64,000 nt of DNA from Pedobacter aquatilis (GCF_030409415.1 NZ_JAUFPW010000009.1:144174-208173), one strand, 5' to 3'; counted from the stretch's first letter, positions 17,555 to 25,964 are shown. The notes: generated by a model from the letters alone, not told the origin. Numbers and translations are program-made.

Positions 17555-18388
17555 ATGGCAAGAACAACTTATCAAGACTTATTGGATGCAGGTGTACACT
17601 TTGGTCACCTTACCCGTAAATGGAATCCAAAAATGGCTCCTTACATTTTCATGGAGCGTAATGGAATTCACATTATAGATTTAAATAAAACTTTAACTAA
17701 AACTGAAGAAGCTGCGGCTGCGATTAAACAAATCGTAAAATCAGGACGTAAAGTATTATTTGTTTCAACAAAAAAACAAGCAAAAGGAATCGTAGCTGAG
17801 CAAGCTAAAAAAGTAAACATGCCTTTCGTAACCGAGCGTTGGTTAGGTGGTATGTTAACTAACTTTGCTACAGTACGTAAGTCAATCAAAAAGATGGTTA
17901 CCATCGATAAAATGACTAAAGACGGTACTTATGCTATTTTATCTAAAAAAGAGCGTTTGATGATTCAGCGTGAGCGTATTAAATTAGAATCACTTTTAGG
18001 TGGTATTGCTGATTTAAATCGTTTACCAGCAGCTTTATTCTTAATTGATGTTAAGAAAGAGCACATTGCGGTAACTGAAGCGTTAAAATTAAACATCCCA
18101 ACTTTTGCGATGGTTGATACAAACTCTGACCCTTCAAACATCGATTTCCCAATCCCGGCGAATGATGATGCTACAAAATCTATCTCATTAATTACTGATG
18201 TAATTATTAAAGCGATTGAAGAAGGTTTAGACGAGCGTAAACGCGAAAAAGATGATGAAGCAGAAAAAGAAGCAGTAGCAGCTAAAACTGCAGCTGATGC
18301 GCCAGAGGTTAAAGAACCAAGACGTAAAAAAACTGCTGAAGCAGAAGTTGAAGCATCTTCATCAGAAGAAACTAAAACAGAAGAATAG
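17555..18388 (+). CDS. rpsB: 30S ribosomal protein S2
   Basis: 277 residues. S2 signatures: TYQDLLDAGVHFGHLTRKWNP, the segment around FVTERWLGGMLTNF, and NIPTFAMVDTNSDPSNIDFP. Residues from about 230 form a charged Ala/Glu/Lys-rich extension that makes it longer than E. coli S2 (about 241 residues) and is typical of Bacteroidota. It precedes tsf, the classic rpsB-tsf order. An AGGAGG site lies directly upstream. The 129-bp gap to tsf contains an inverted repeat. Confidence 0.97.
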   Translation: MARTTYQDLLDAGVHFGHLTRKWNPKMAPYIFMERNGIHIIDLNKTLTKTEEAAAAIKQIVKSGRKVLFVSTKKQAKGIVAEQAKKVNMPFVTERWLGGMLTNFATVRKSIKKMVTIDKMTKDGTYAILSKKERLMIQRERIKLESLLGGIADLNRLPAALFLIDVKKEHIAVTEALKLNIPTFAMVDTNSDPSNIDFPIPANDDATKSISLITDVIIKAIEEGLDERKREKDDEAEKEAVAAKTAADAPEVKEPRRKKTAEAEVEASSSEETKTEE

Positions 18389-18402
18389 TAATATTTTTTA
18401 AT

Positions 18403-18480
18403 TGCAGGTTACTGGTTTCAGGTTTTAAGTTGGCTTAACATGAGTTTAACTTGGCGCTTGTAACTTGTAACCTGTAATTG
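18403..18480. repeat. inverted repeat between rpsB and tsf
   Basis: AATTGCAGGTTAC (18401-18413) pairs with GTAACCTGTAATT near 18468-18480, enclosing further internal GTT/AAC arms. It could be an attenuator between rpsB and tsf or an intergenic repeat; a similar AT-rich inverted repeat separates the tRNA-like RNAs at 22.6 kb. Confidence 0.5.
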
Positions 18481-18517
18481 TTATAAACAAGATCGTAAAT
18501 TTTAAAAAAGAAATAAA

Positions 18518-19363
18518 ATGTCTACAGTACAAATTACTGCCGCTGATGTAAATAAACTACGCCAACAAACTGGTGCTGGTATGATGGATTGCAAAAAAGC
18601 TTTAGTTGAAGCTAACGGCGATTTCGAAGCAGCTGTTGATTTATTGCGCAAAAAAGGTCAAAAAGTATCTGCTGCTCGTTCTGGTAATGCTACATCTGAA
18701 GGTTTGGTATCAATCGCTGTTTCAGCTGATGGTACAAACGGTAAATTAGTTGCTTTAGCTTGCGAAACTGAGCCAGTTTCTAAAGTTGAAGATTTCCGTA
18801 ATTTAGCTCAAGCTGTTTTAGCTGCTGCGGTTGCTAACAATCCTGCTACTGCAGAAGAATTATCTGCAATTACTTTAGAAGATGGACGTACAGTTGCTGA
18901 AACGATTACTGAATTAACTGGTAAAATTGGCGAGAAAATCGTTATCCAGGAGTATGCAAATATCTCTGGCGAACAGGTTGTTTCTTATGTTCACTCTAAC
19001 GGTAAAATGGGTGTTTTAGTAGTATTCCAAGGCGCTAACGGTGCTGATATTACTGAAGCTGGTAAAGATGTTGCAATGCAAATTGCTGCAATGAGCCCGG
19101 TTGCTGTTGATAAAGACGGTGTTGATCCGGCTACTATCGAGCGTGAAATCGAGATTGCTAAAGACGTTATCCGTCAAGAAGGTAAACCAGAAGAAATGGT
19201 TGAGAAAATTGCTGCTGGTAAATTAAATAAATTCTACAAAGACAGTACTTTACTAAACCAGGAGTTTGTTAAAGATGGTTCGATGGATGTTCGTAAATAT
19301 TTAGATAACACATCTAAAGGTTTAACAGTAACAGCTTTCAAACGTGTTCAATTAGGCGCATAA
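18518..19363 (+). CDS. tsf: translation elongation factor Ts
   Basis: 281 residues. The N-terminal UBA-like domain has VNKLRQQTGAGMMDCKKALVEANGD, followed by the core domains with LACETEPVSKVEDF, GKMGVLVVFQGANG, and VDPATIEREIEIAKDVIRQEGKP. It is the guanine-nucleotide exchange factor for EF-Tu. It follows rpsB and is closed by a strong terminator 18 bp downstream. Confidence 0.97.
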   Translation: MSTVQITAADVNKLRQQTGAGMMDCKKALVEANGDFEAAVDLLRKKGQKVSAARSGNATSEGLVSIAVSADGTNGKLVALACETEPVSKVEDFRNLAQAVLAAAVANNPATAEELSAITLEDGRTVAETITELTGKIGEKIVIQEYANISGEQVVSYVHSNGKMGVLVVFQGANGADITEAGKDVAMQIAAMSPVAVDKDGVDPATIEREIEIAKDVIRQEGKPEEMVEKIAAGKLNKFYKDSTLLNQEFVKDGSMDVRKYLDNTSKGLTVTAFKRVQLGA

Positions 19364-19380
19364 GCATTAATAAAACATAT

Positions 19381-19422
19381 AAAAATCCGTTCCGATGTAA
19401 AATTGGAACGGATTTTTTTTTG
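19381..19422 (+). terminator. rho-independent terminator after tsf
   Basis: AAAAATCCGTTCC (19381-19393) pairs perfectly with GGAACGGATTTTT (19405-19417), followed by a T run. This is the clearest terminator in the window. Confidence 0.9.
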
Positions 19423-19838
19423 CGCTTAGATTTTGTTTTTTTAGTAAATGATAGCGTTATGTTCTTCGGCAATTGCAGCCCCGCTATTGTTCCAATCTTT
19501 TTGAAACTTCTGTCATTCTGAGGAACGAAGAATCTGTTTCATCGGGTGCTTCGTAACTCAGCATGACACCATATATTCAAGGTTGTTGCAACAAAAAGTA
19601 TTTCCACGCTATCTGGTTTAATATACAAAGCAAATCACATTTGGGTTTAGCTTGTTGCCTTGCAAGTGTTAATTGTAGCAAAAACCCAGGTTATCTAAAC
19701 GGGACTTAGTGGAAATCTTACGATTCTTCATCGGAAATTGGAACGAGAGCCCGACTAACTTTAATATTTCTACTGCATTTGCTTTCCAAAAAATCAATTG
19801 ATTCATATTTGTAACTTAGCAGCTGTAAATAACCAACA
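19423..19838. other. non-coding region with two repeat elements upstream of nagA
   Basis: Bases 19511-19566 (TGTCATTCTGAGGAACGAAG to CTCAGCATGACA) form a hairpin of a common intergenic type. Bases 19695-19756 are copy 2 of hairpin family A, with head AACGGGACTTAGTGGAAAT and tail AACGAGAGCCCGAC. No gene is seen. Confidence 0.6.
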
Positions 19839-20918
19839 ATGCCTAATATATCTAATACGAGCTTTTACAGCAATGATGTTGTGAATGAAAACAAAACAAT
19901 CAATATTGAAAACGGTAAAATTATATCTATAGCAGATTCGGAAACTGATGATTCTTTAACCGTTCCCGGATTTATTGATTTACAAATTTATGGTGCTGGC
20001 GGAAGATTGTTCTCAGCATCGCCAACAGTAGAATCGCTACAGATTATAGAAGATGATTTATTAAAAAAAGGTACAACTGGTTTTTTGGCTTGCATGGCAA
20101 CTAACACACCAGAAGTTTTTAACGAGTGTATTAAAGCAGCAAAAGAACATCGTTCAACCGCAAAAAATTGTTTAGGCTTACATTTAGAAGGTCCGTTTTT
20201 AAACCCGCAACGTTTAGGTGCCCATATTCCAGAATTTGTTCGCAAAGCAAATTTAGATGAAATTAAAGAGCTTTTAGATTTTGGAGATGGTGTTATTAAA
20301 ATGATGACGATTGCTCCGGAACTTCAGGATGATAAAGTAATTAGTTATTTATTGGATAATGGTGTTGTGGTTTCATTGGGCCATAGCAACGCAACATTTG
20401 ACGAAGCTACAAGTGCTTATAACAAGGGTATTCAAACCACCACGCATTTATTCAACGCCATGAGCCCGATACATCACCGTGAGCCTGGAATACCAACGGC
20501 TGTCTTCAATCATAATAAAGCAGTTGCAAGTATTATCGCCGATGGACAACATTTGGATTTTGAAGTCGTAAAATTTGCAAAGAAACTATTAAAAGAAAGA
20601 TTGTTTCTGATAACAGATGCGGTAACCGAATGTAATAATGGACCATACCAACACGTAAAAAGTGGCGACAAATTCGTAATGCCAGATGGAACTTTATCAG
20701 GTTCTTCACTAACGATGTTACAAGCTGTTAAAAATTGTGTAGAGCATTGTGATATTTCTTTACCAGAAGCTTTAAAAATGGCGACAACTTATCCGGCTAA
20801 ACTAATCGGTATTGAAAAATTAACCTGCGAAATTGCGGTTGATAAATCAGCAGATTTATTGGTTCTTGATGAGCAATTAAACTTAAAGCAAGTCATATTT
20901 AAGGGCGAATTAATTTAA
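19839..20918 (+). CDS. nagA: N-acetylglucosamine-6-phosphate deacetylase
   Basis: 359 residues, amidohydrolase fold. PGFIDLQIYGAGG marks the start of the barrel, HLEGPFLNPQRLGAH (from residue 115) the metal-binding segment, and LGHSNATFDEA has the conserved His at 182. HLFNAMSPIHHREPG, the DGQHLDF histidine, the catalytic Asp in ITDAVTE and LSGSSLTMLQAVKN complete the set. It deacetylates GlcNAc-6-P to GlcN-6-P in amino-sugar and cell-wall recycling. No nagB is adjacent. It reads towards pyrH with a 58-bp gap. Confidence 0.93.
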   Translation: MPNISNTSFYSNDVVNENKTINIENGKIISIADSETDDSLTVPGFIDLQIYGAGGRLFSASPTVESLQIIEDDLLKKGTTGFLACMATNTPEVFNECIKAAKEHRSTAKNCLGLHLEGPFLNPQRLGAHIPEFVRKANLDEIKELLDFGDGVIKMMTIAPELQDDKVISYLLDNGVVVSLGHSNATFDEATSAYNKGIQTTTHLFNAMSPIHHREPGIPTAVFNHNKAVASIIADGQHLDFEVVKFAKKLLKERLFLITDAVTECNNGPYQHVKSGDKFVMPDGTLSGSSLTMLQAVKNCVEHCDISLPEALKMATTYPAKLIGIEKLTCEIAVDKSADLLVLDEQLNLKQVIFKGELI

Positions 20919-20976
20919 TTAAACCTTTAGCATTAAAACTTTCCAACATTAAAACAATTATCCTATTTTTGAGGTC

Positions 20977-21681
20977 ATGAAATACAAACGCATCCTACTA
21001 AAGCTTAGCGGCGAATCGCTAATGGGCGACAAACAATACGGTATTGATAATGAACGTGTTAAACAATATGCTGAAGATATCAAAGCTGTACACGATAAAG
21101 GATTAGAAATAGCAATCGTTATAGGTGGCGGGAATATTTTTAGAGGTTTAAGTGCCGAAAAAAGTGGAATGGACAGAGCGCAGGCCGATTACATGGGCAT
21201 GTTAGCAACTGTAATTAACTCAATGGCATTACAAGATGCCTTAGAAAAAGTTGGTTTGAAAACCCGCTTATTAACTGCAATCAAAATGGAGCAAATTTGC
21301 GAACCATTTATCCGCAGAAGAGCTGTTCGTCACTTGGAAAAAGGACGTGTGGTAATTTTTGGAGCCGGTACGGGAAACCCATATTTTACAACTGATTCTG
21401 CAGCTGCTTTAAGAGCAATTGAAATTAAAGCCGACGCAGTTTTAAAAGGAACACGAGTTGATGGTATTTACACCGCAGATCCGGAAAAAGATCCGTTGGC
21501 GACTAAGTACGATGAAATAACTTTTAAAGAAGTTTATGCAAAAGGGCTAAACGTAATGGATATGACCGCATTTACATTATGTGAAGAAAACCAGGTTCCG
21601 ATTATTGTGTTTGACATGAATAAGCATGGTAATTTTATGAAGATTGCTAATGGTGAACCAATTGGTACTTTGGTAAAATAA
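20977..21681 (+). CDS. pyrH: UMP kinase
   Basis: 234 residues, amino-acid kinase fold: [16 protein letters not shown] (phosphate-binding lysine and glycines), [58 protein letters not shown], and a C-terminal VFDMNKHGN segment. It phosphorylates UMP to UDP and is hexameric and allosterically controlled in bacteria. It precedes frr by 40 bp, the widely conserved pyrH-frr pair. Confidence 0.96.
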   Translation: MKYKRILLKLSGESLMGDKQYGIDNERVKQYAEDIKAVHDKGLEIAIVIGGGNIFRGLSAEKSGMDRAQADYMGMLATVINSMALQDALEKVGLKTRLLTAIKMEQICEPFIRRRAVRHLEKGRVVIFGAGTGNPYFTTDSAAALRAIEIKADAVLKGTRVDGIYTADPEKDPLATKYDEITFKEVYAKGLNVMDMTAFTLCEENQVPIIVFDMNKHGNFMKIANGEPIGTLVK

Positions 21682-21721
21682 GCGTTTAAATTTTTATTAT
21701 TTTTGTAGAAATACACACATT

Positions 21722-22285
21722 ATGAACGAACTCATAGAATTACAATTAATGGATGCTCAATCTTCGATGGAGAAAGCAATCGATCATTGTGAAGCTGAAT
21801 TAACTAAAATTAGAGCTGGTAAAGCATCAGCAGGAATGCTAGATGGTATTTTTGTTGATTATTACGGTGCATCTACTGCTTTGGCTCAAGTGGCGAGCAT
21901 TAATACGCCTGATGCAAGAACGATTGTGATTCAACCTTGGGAAAAAGCTTTGCTTGTGCCAATTGAAAAAGCTATTCAGGTAGCAAATATTGGTATTAAC
22001 CCACAAAATGATGGTATAGTTATTCGTTTGGTTGTACCGCCATTAACTGAAGAACGTAGAAGAGACTTAGTTAAAAAAGTAAAAGAAGAAGCTGAACGTG
22101 GTCGTATTACTGTTCGTAATATTCGTAAAGATGCAAACACTAAAATCCAAAAATTAAAAGGCGAAGGTGTTTCTGATGATGAAATTAAAACAGGTCAAGG
22201 CGAAGTGCAAAAACTAACTGATGCATATATTGTAAAGGTTGATAAACACGCAGAAGCTAAAGAAAAAGATGTAATGACAGTTTAA
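21722..22285 (+). CDS. frr: ribosome recycling factor
   Basis: 187 residues: KIRAGKASAGMLDGIFVDYYG near the N-terminus, IVIQPWEKALLVPIEKAI, and RVVPP-type segment VIRLVVPPLTEERRRDLVKK, then VRNIRKDAN. It splits post-termination ribosomes with EF-G. It follows pyrH and is closed by a terminator 25 bp after the stop. Confidence 0.96.
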   Translation: MNELIELQLMDAQSSMEKAIDHCEAELTKIRAGKASAGMLDGIFVDYYGASTALAQVASINTPDARTIVIQPWEKALLVPIEKAIQVANIGINPQNDGIVIRLVVPPLTEERRRDLVKKVKEEAERGRITVRNIRKDANTKIQKLKGEGVSDDEIKTGQGEVQKLTDAYIVKVDKHAEAKEKDVMTV

Positions 22286-22310
22286 CTGCTTTACGATTTG
22301 ATATTTGAAG

Positions 22311-22337
22311 GGAACAAAGAGATTTGTTCCTTTTTTT
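22311..22337 (+). terminator. rho-independent terminator after frr
   Basis: GGAACAAA (22311-22318) pairs with TTTGTTCC (22323-22330), loop GAGA, then seven T. Confidence 0.85.
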
Positions 22338-22363
22338 GTTGTATAACGATTAAAAATGCCCCT

Positions 22364-22397
22364 AAAAAGAAAAAGAGCAACCCATCCGGGATTGCTC
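22364..22397 (-). terminator. rho-independent terminator of the tRNA-like RNA unit
   Basis: On the minus strand GAGCAA and CCC pair with GGG and TTGCTC (22375-22397), loop about 4 nt, followed by TTTTTCTTTTT (22374-22364). It faces the frr terminator and closes the minus-strand transcript from 22.8 kb. Confidence 0.85.
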
Positions 22398-22427
22398 GAT
22401 TAACTAACTTATTATTCATAAAAAATG

Positions 22428-22571
22428 CTGTTGGGGAAGGAGTCGAACCTTCAAGGGGTAGTTAGCTACAGTTCAAAAAATTAATTGTGGTCAACCCAAT
22501 AAACTGCGTTTGTCCCATTATTCCCCACCACCGAGACAAGGAGGCGTGTCTGCCAATTTCACCACCCAACA
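22428..22571 (-). tRNA. class II tRNA-like RNA, copy 1, apparent anticodon GUC, 144 nt
   Basis: On the minus strand: acceptor stem TGTTGGG/CCCAACA is perfect (22565-22571 with 22429-22435). A Leu-type D-arm GTGAAATTGGCAGACAC follows. The anticodon arm is CCTCC-TTGTCTC-GGTGG, with a T-T mismatch in the middle of the stem and apparent anticodon GTC at 22535-22537. The T-arm GAAGG-TTCGACT-CCTTC is perfect. The region between anticodon and T arms is about 75 nt, far above the 10-24 nt usual for class II. It contains GGGG/CCCC, CAGTT/AACTG and GTAG-CTAA-CTAC pairings. Discriminator G73; no encoded CCA. Position 37 is U, which is rare in working tRNAs. It may be a tRNA-derived regulatory RNA rather than an elongator. 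Confidence 0.55.
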
Positions 22572-22575
22572 TTAT

Positions 22576-22664
22576 TACTTAAGTTATAAGTTTTACGTTG
22601 TAAGTAATAAGTCAGTTTCCGAAATGCGAAACGTATAACTTAAAACTGTTAACTTATAACTTCA
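22576..22664. repeat. inverted repeat between the two tRNA-like RNAs
   Basis: AAGTTATAAG near 22579 pairs with CTTATAACTT near 22653, with inner arms around ACGT and CGTA. It lies between the two RNA genes and could guide processing of a joint transcript. Confidence 0.5.
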
Positions 22665-22667
22665 GTG

Positions 22668-22775
22668 CTGTAGGGGAAGGAATCGAACCTTCAAGGAGTG
22701 GTTAGCCGTTTCCGATTTTCCAAATTCTCCGCCACCGAGACAAGGAGGTGTGTCTGCCTGTTTCACCACCCTACA
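22668..22775 (-). tRNA. class II tRNA-like RNA, copy 2, apparent anticodon GUC, 108 nt
   Basis: On the minus strand: perfect acceptor TGTAGGG/CCCTACA, D-arm GTGAAACAGGCAGACAC, the same anticodon arm CCTCC-TTGTCTC-GGTGG (GTC at 22739-22741), and perfect T-arm GAAGG-TTCGATT-CCTTC. The variable region is 39 nt, with GGAG/CTCC at its base and GG-CTAA-CC inside. The CTAA loop is shared with copy 1 while the flanking pairs change. Acceptor pairs also differ in a compensated way (TGTAGGG against TGTTGGG), which points to selection on structure. Discriminator G73, no CCA. It is first in a two-RNA transcript with copy 1. Confidence 0.55.
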
Positions 22776-22826
22776 GTATGTTAAACAAATTGTTAAAGAA
22801 CGTTCCTTTTTGTGATTTGCTTAATA

Positions 22827-22858
22827 CAAATGTAAAGGAACAACTAATACCTTGCAAA
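22827..22858 (-). promoter_or_regulatory. promoter of the tRNA-like RNA unit
   Basis: On the minus strand TTTG (22858-22855), 20-bp spacer, then TACATTTG (22834-22827), an exact -33/-7 pair with the same spacing as pdhB. The predicted start is about 45 nt before the first RNA. Confidence 0.75.
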
Positions 22859-22904
22859 TATTTTAATCATTTAATTTTATTTTTATAATATTGATAATTT
22901 TATT

Positions 22905-22912
22905 TAAATTTG
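22905..22912 (+). promoter_or_regulatory. -7 promoter box for the Lrp/AsnC gene
   Basis: TAAATTTG matches TAnnTTTG and lies 19 bp before the ATG at 22932. A -33 box is not clear. The promoter is divergent from that of the tRNA-like unit. Confidence 0.5.
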
Positions 22913-22931
22913 CTTATCAAAATCAGAAAAT

Positions 22932-23408
22932 ATGCTTAAAAAAGATAATTCCAATTTAGAAATTGACAACCTAGACATTGATATTTTAAAACAATTAATG
23001 CAGGATGCGACCAAACCATATACAGAAATTGCAAAAGATCTAATTGTTTCAGGCGGTACAATACACGTTAGAATGAAAAAATTGCAGGAAATGGGTATTA
23101 TAAAAGGTTCGCATTTGATTATTGATCCACAAAAGGCTGGTTATGACATTTGTGCATTTCTTGGTATTTACCTTGAAAAAGGGATTCAGTACAAAGATGC
23201 TGTTGCACAATTAAGTAAAATTAAGGAAGTTGTAGAATTACATTATACCACTGGTGCTTACAGTATGTTCGCTAAAATTATTTGTAGAGATACAAATCAT
23301 TTGCGCCATGTATTAAATGAAGAAATACAAGCAGTAAACGGTATTCAACGCACTGAAACTTTAATTTCGTTGGAAGAAAGTATTAAAAGGCAGATTGAGT
23401 TGGGTTAG
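22932..23408 (+). CDS. Lrp/AsnC family transcriptional regulator
   Basis: 158 residues. N-terminal winged HTH (about 18-65: LDIDILKQLMQDATKPYTEI, then GTIHVRMKKLQEMGII), followed by the RAM/AsnC effector domain (about 75-150: ICAFLGIYLEKG, VVELHYTTGAYSMFAKI). These octameric feast-famine regulators sense amino acids. The gene is divergent from the tRNA-like unit, sharing about 160 bp of upstream DNA, so it could regulate that unit or itself; this is inference. A short hydrophilic N-terminal lead precedes the HTH. Confidence 0.92.
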   Translation: MLKKDNSNLEIDNLDIDILKQLMQDATKPYTEIAKDLIVSGGTIHVRMKKLQEMGIIKGSHLIIDPQKAGYDICAFLGIYLEKGIQYKDAVAQLSKIKEVVELHYTTGAYSMFAKIICRDTNHLRHVLNEEIQAVNGIQRTETLISLEESIKRQIELG

Positions 23409-23496
23409 TGGAGCAAAGATTAAGGAGCAAGGAATAAAGACTTAAGCGAACAACGGTAAATGCAGAACGAAATCTCTTACACAAATTTTGTTTATA

Positions 23497-23564
23497 GACC
23501 CGATTGGAGTGGGCACGAAGCCACAGCTTTTCCTGCTGTGGTTGAGTAAAACGGAAAGCGGGAA
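23497..23564. repeat. interspersed hairpin repeat, family A copy 3
   Basis: Head GACCCGATTGGAGTGG, central hairpin CCACAGCTTTTCCTGCTGTGG-type (23521-23541) and tail ACGGAAAGCGGGAAG. The hairpin sequence differs from copy 1 but keeps pairing. It lies between the convergent lrp and feoB ends and may terminate both. Confidence 0.6.
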
Positions 23565-23622
23565 GAAACATCAATAGAAGTACGAACTTGCTCTTCTAAA
23601 GATTTTTCAAAACCATTAGCTT

Positions 23623-25731
23623 TTATTTCAGTAACTGATAAGCTATCAGCGCTGCAAAGTAAGCCATTGCCGTCATGTAAACCAATTGGATAACCGGCCA
23701 TTTCCAGCCTTTAGTTTCGCGGTAAACAATTGCCACAGTACTCATACATTGCATAGCAAAGGCATAAAAAAGCATCAGCGAAATGCCAGTTGCGAACGAA
23801 TAAACAGGTAAACCCGTACGATTATTTACGGAAGCAGCCATACGCTCTCTGATGGTTGATGTATCTTCATCGCCGCCATCAACACTGTAGATGGTTGCCA
23901 TTGTGCCAACGAAGGCTTCACGGGCAGCAAATGAAGTGATTAAACCAATGCCAATTTTCCAATCGTAACCTAATGGGCGAATTGCTGGCTCAATCCAGTG
24001 GCCTAAAATTCCAACATAAGAATTTTCGAGTTTCTCAGTAGCGATTAAAGTTTCAATGTGTGCTGTATTTTTTGTGGTATCACTTAATGCTGACTTATAT
24101 TTATTCTCAATGTTTTCAAAACGGTTGCCAGGTCCAAAAGATGCTAAGACCCATAAAATTATTGATATTGCGATAATTACCTTACCTGCCTCGAAAACAA
24201 AGGTTTTAGACTTTTCGTACATGGTAAATAGTACGTTTTTCCACCTTGGCATGCGATATATTGGCAATTCCATAATGAAGTAGGCTCTTTCTTTGGTTTT
24301 GATGATGAATTTCATAACCCAAGCCACCAAAACCGCAGCCACCAAACCCACCAAATACATAATCATTAAGGATAAACCTTGCAGACTGAAAATACCAAAA
24401 ACGTTTTTTTCGGGGATAATTAGTGAGATAATTAAAATATAAACCGGTAGCCTGGCAGAGCAACTCACTAAGGGCGTAACCATGATGGTTATCATTCTAT
24501 CCTTCCAGTTTTCGATATTTCTGGCCGCCATAATTGATGGTACAGCACAGGCTAAACCGCCAATCATCGGCACAACAGATTTGCCGTTTAAGCCAACTTT
24601 ACTCATGATTTTATCCATCATAAAAGTAACCCTGGACATATAACCGGTATCTTCAAGTATAGAAATAAAAGCGAACAAAATGGCAATTTGCGGGATAAAA
24701 ACAAATATTCCACCTAAACCGGCAACTACACCGTCTAAAACCAAATCGGTTAGCATCCCTGCCGGAAGGTATTGGTGACCAAGTTCTGTTATTAAACCAA
24801 ATGTGCTTTCAATCAAATCCATTGGATAAGATGACCATGCAAAAATTGCATTAAAAATTACGAAAAGAATTAAGAGGAAGATACCAAAACCCCAAACTTT
24901 ATGTGTTAAAATTGAATCCAGTTTATCGCTTAAAGTAAACTTTTTGGCTAACCCATTATCAGTAACAACTCCAGAAAGCAAAGTATTTAGATGCTTATAC
25001 CTGGCAACGGTTTCTGCTGCCTGAACTTTTGAAGATTCAAATCTATGTGAACCCTCAATCTGCTCTATTTCATCTTGCTCTTGCGCTGTAAAAAACTTTA
25101 AATATTCGTGTTGATGCAAAACTTGCAAGGCATAATAATCGTTATCAGACTGCAACTTCGATTTAATTGCATTAATCGCATCAGGTGCCAAAATATTTAC
25201 ATCAACATCTTGAAACTGAGTAGCCACTTTATTTGTATTGGCAATAGCTTGCTTCAATTTATCGATACCGATATTATTACGGGCAGAGATAGAAACCACT
25301 TGAACGCCTAATTTTTGGGCTAACTTATCTAAATTGATATTTATCCCTTGCTTTTCAGATAAATCGATCATATTCAAAGCCAAAATCATTGGTATGCCCA
25401 AATCCGCAACCTGCGAATACAATAATAGATTACGCTTTAGGTTAGAAGCATCTGCAATTAAAACGATTACATCAGGAAAAGCGTCATTAGATTTATCGGC
25501 AAGCACCTGAAAAACAATGCTTTCATCAGCACTCTTTGGATACAAACTATAGGTTCCTGGTAAATCAATAATTTCGGCTTCCCTCCCATTACCAAGTTTT
25601 GTAAACCCTGTTTTTTTATCGACAGTGATGCCCGGGAAATTTCCAATCTTTTGGTTTAATCCTGTTAAACGATTAAACAGAGTAGATTTACCTGTATTGG
25701 GATTACCAACTAATGCAACTTTAATATTCAA
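23623..25731 (-). CDS. feoB: ferrous iron transporter FeoB
   Basis: 702 residues. The N-terminal G domain has G1 GNPNTGKST (9-17), G2 GITVD (34-38), G3 DLPG (56-59) and G4 NMID (about 118). A helical GDI-like spacer follows, then the membrane domain with two Gate-type regions (GGIFVFIPQIAILFAFIS; SCSARLPVYILII). It moves Fe2+ across the inner membrane. It lies 11 bp after feoA, as a feoAB operon. The gene is complete; no feoC is seen, as is usual outside gammaproteobacteria. Confidence 0.95.
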   Translation of the reverse strand: MNIKVALVGNPNTGKSTLFNRLTGLNQKIGNFPGITVDKKTGFTKLGNGREAEIIDLPGTYSLYPKSADESIVFQVLADKSNDAFPDVIVLIADASNLKRNLLLYSQVADLGIPMILALNMIDLSEKQGININLDKLAQKLGVQVVSISARNNIGIDKLKQAIANTNKVATQFQDVDVNILAPDAINAIKSKLQSDNDYYALQVLHQHEYLKFFTAQEQDEIEQIEGSHRFESSKVQAAETVARYKHLNTLLSGVVTDNGLAKKFTLSDKLDSILTHKVWGFGIFLLILFVIFNAIFAWSSYPMDLIESTFGLITELGHQYLPAGMLTDLVLDGVVAGLGGIFVFIPQIAILFAFISILEDTGYMSRVTFMMDKIMSKVGLNGKSVVPMIGGLACAVPSIMAARNIENWKDRMITIMVTPLVSCSARLPVYILIISLIIPEKNVFGIFSLQGLSLMIMYLVGLVAAVLVAWVMKFIIKTKERAYFIMELPIYRMPRWKNVLFTMYEKSKTFVFEAGKVIIAISIILWVLASFGPGNRFENIENKYKSALSDTTKNTAHIETLIATEKLENSYVGILGHWIEPAIRPLGYDWKIGIGLITSFAAREAFVGTMATIYSVDGGDEDTSTIRERMAASVNNRTGLPVYSFATGISLMLFYAFAMQCMSTVAIVYRETKGWKWPVIQLVYMTAMAYFAALIAYQLLK

Positions 25732-25742
25732 ACCAGCTTTAT

Positions 25743-25964
25743 TTATAGTATGATAATGACATCGGCCTCGCTTTTACGCAAGCAAAGCTGATAACCTGCA
25801 ACTCGAATTGCCATTGGATCTCCTAGCGGAGCAAAGCGCTCTACTTCTACAACTTCGCCAGGTAAACAGCCCATTTCCATTAATTTTACAGAAAGATCTA
25901 AATCTGTAAACGATGTAATGGTTCCCTTTTCGCCGACCTTTAATTGTGAAAGTTTCATTTGCAT
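25743..25964 (-). CDS. feoA: ferrous iron transport protein A (FeoA)
   Basis: 73 residues, an SH3-like FeoA domain: LKVGEKGTITSF, MEMGCLPGEVVEV, GDPMAIRVAGYQLCLRKSEA. It is a small cytoplasmic partner of FeoB. It is the first gene of the feoAB operon. No Fur box could be identified by eye in the upstream 130 bp. Confidence 0.92.
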   Translation of the reverse strand: MQMKLSQLKVGEKGTITSFTDLDLSVKLMEMGCLPGEVVEVERFAPLGDPMAIRVAGYQLCLRKSEADVIIIL

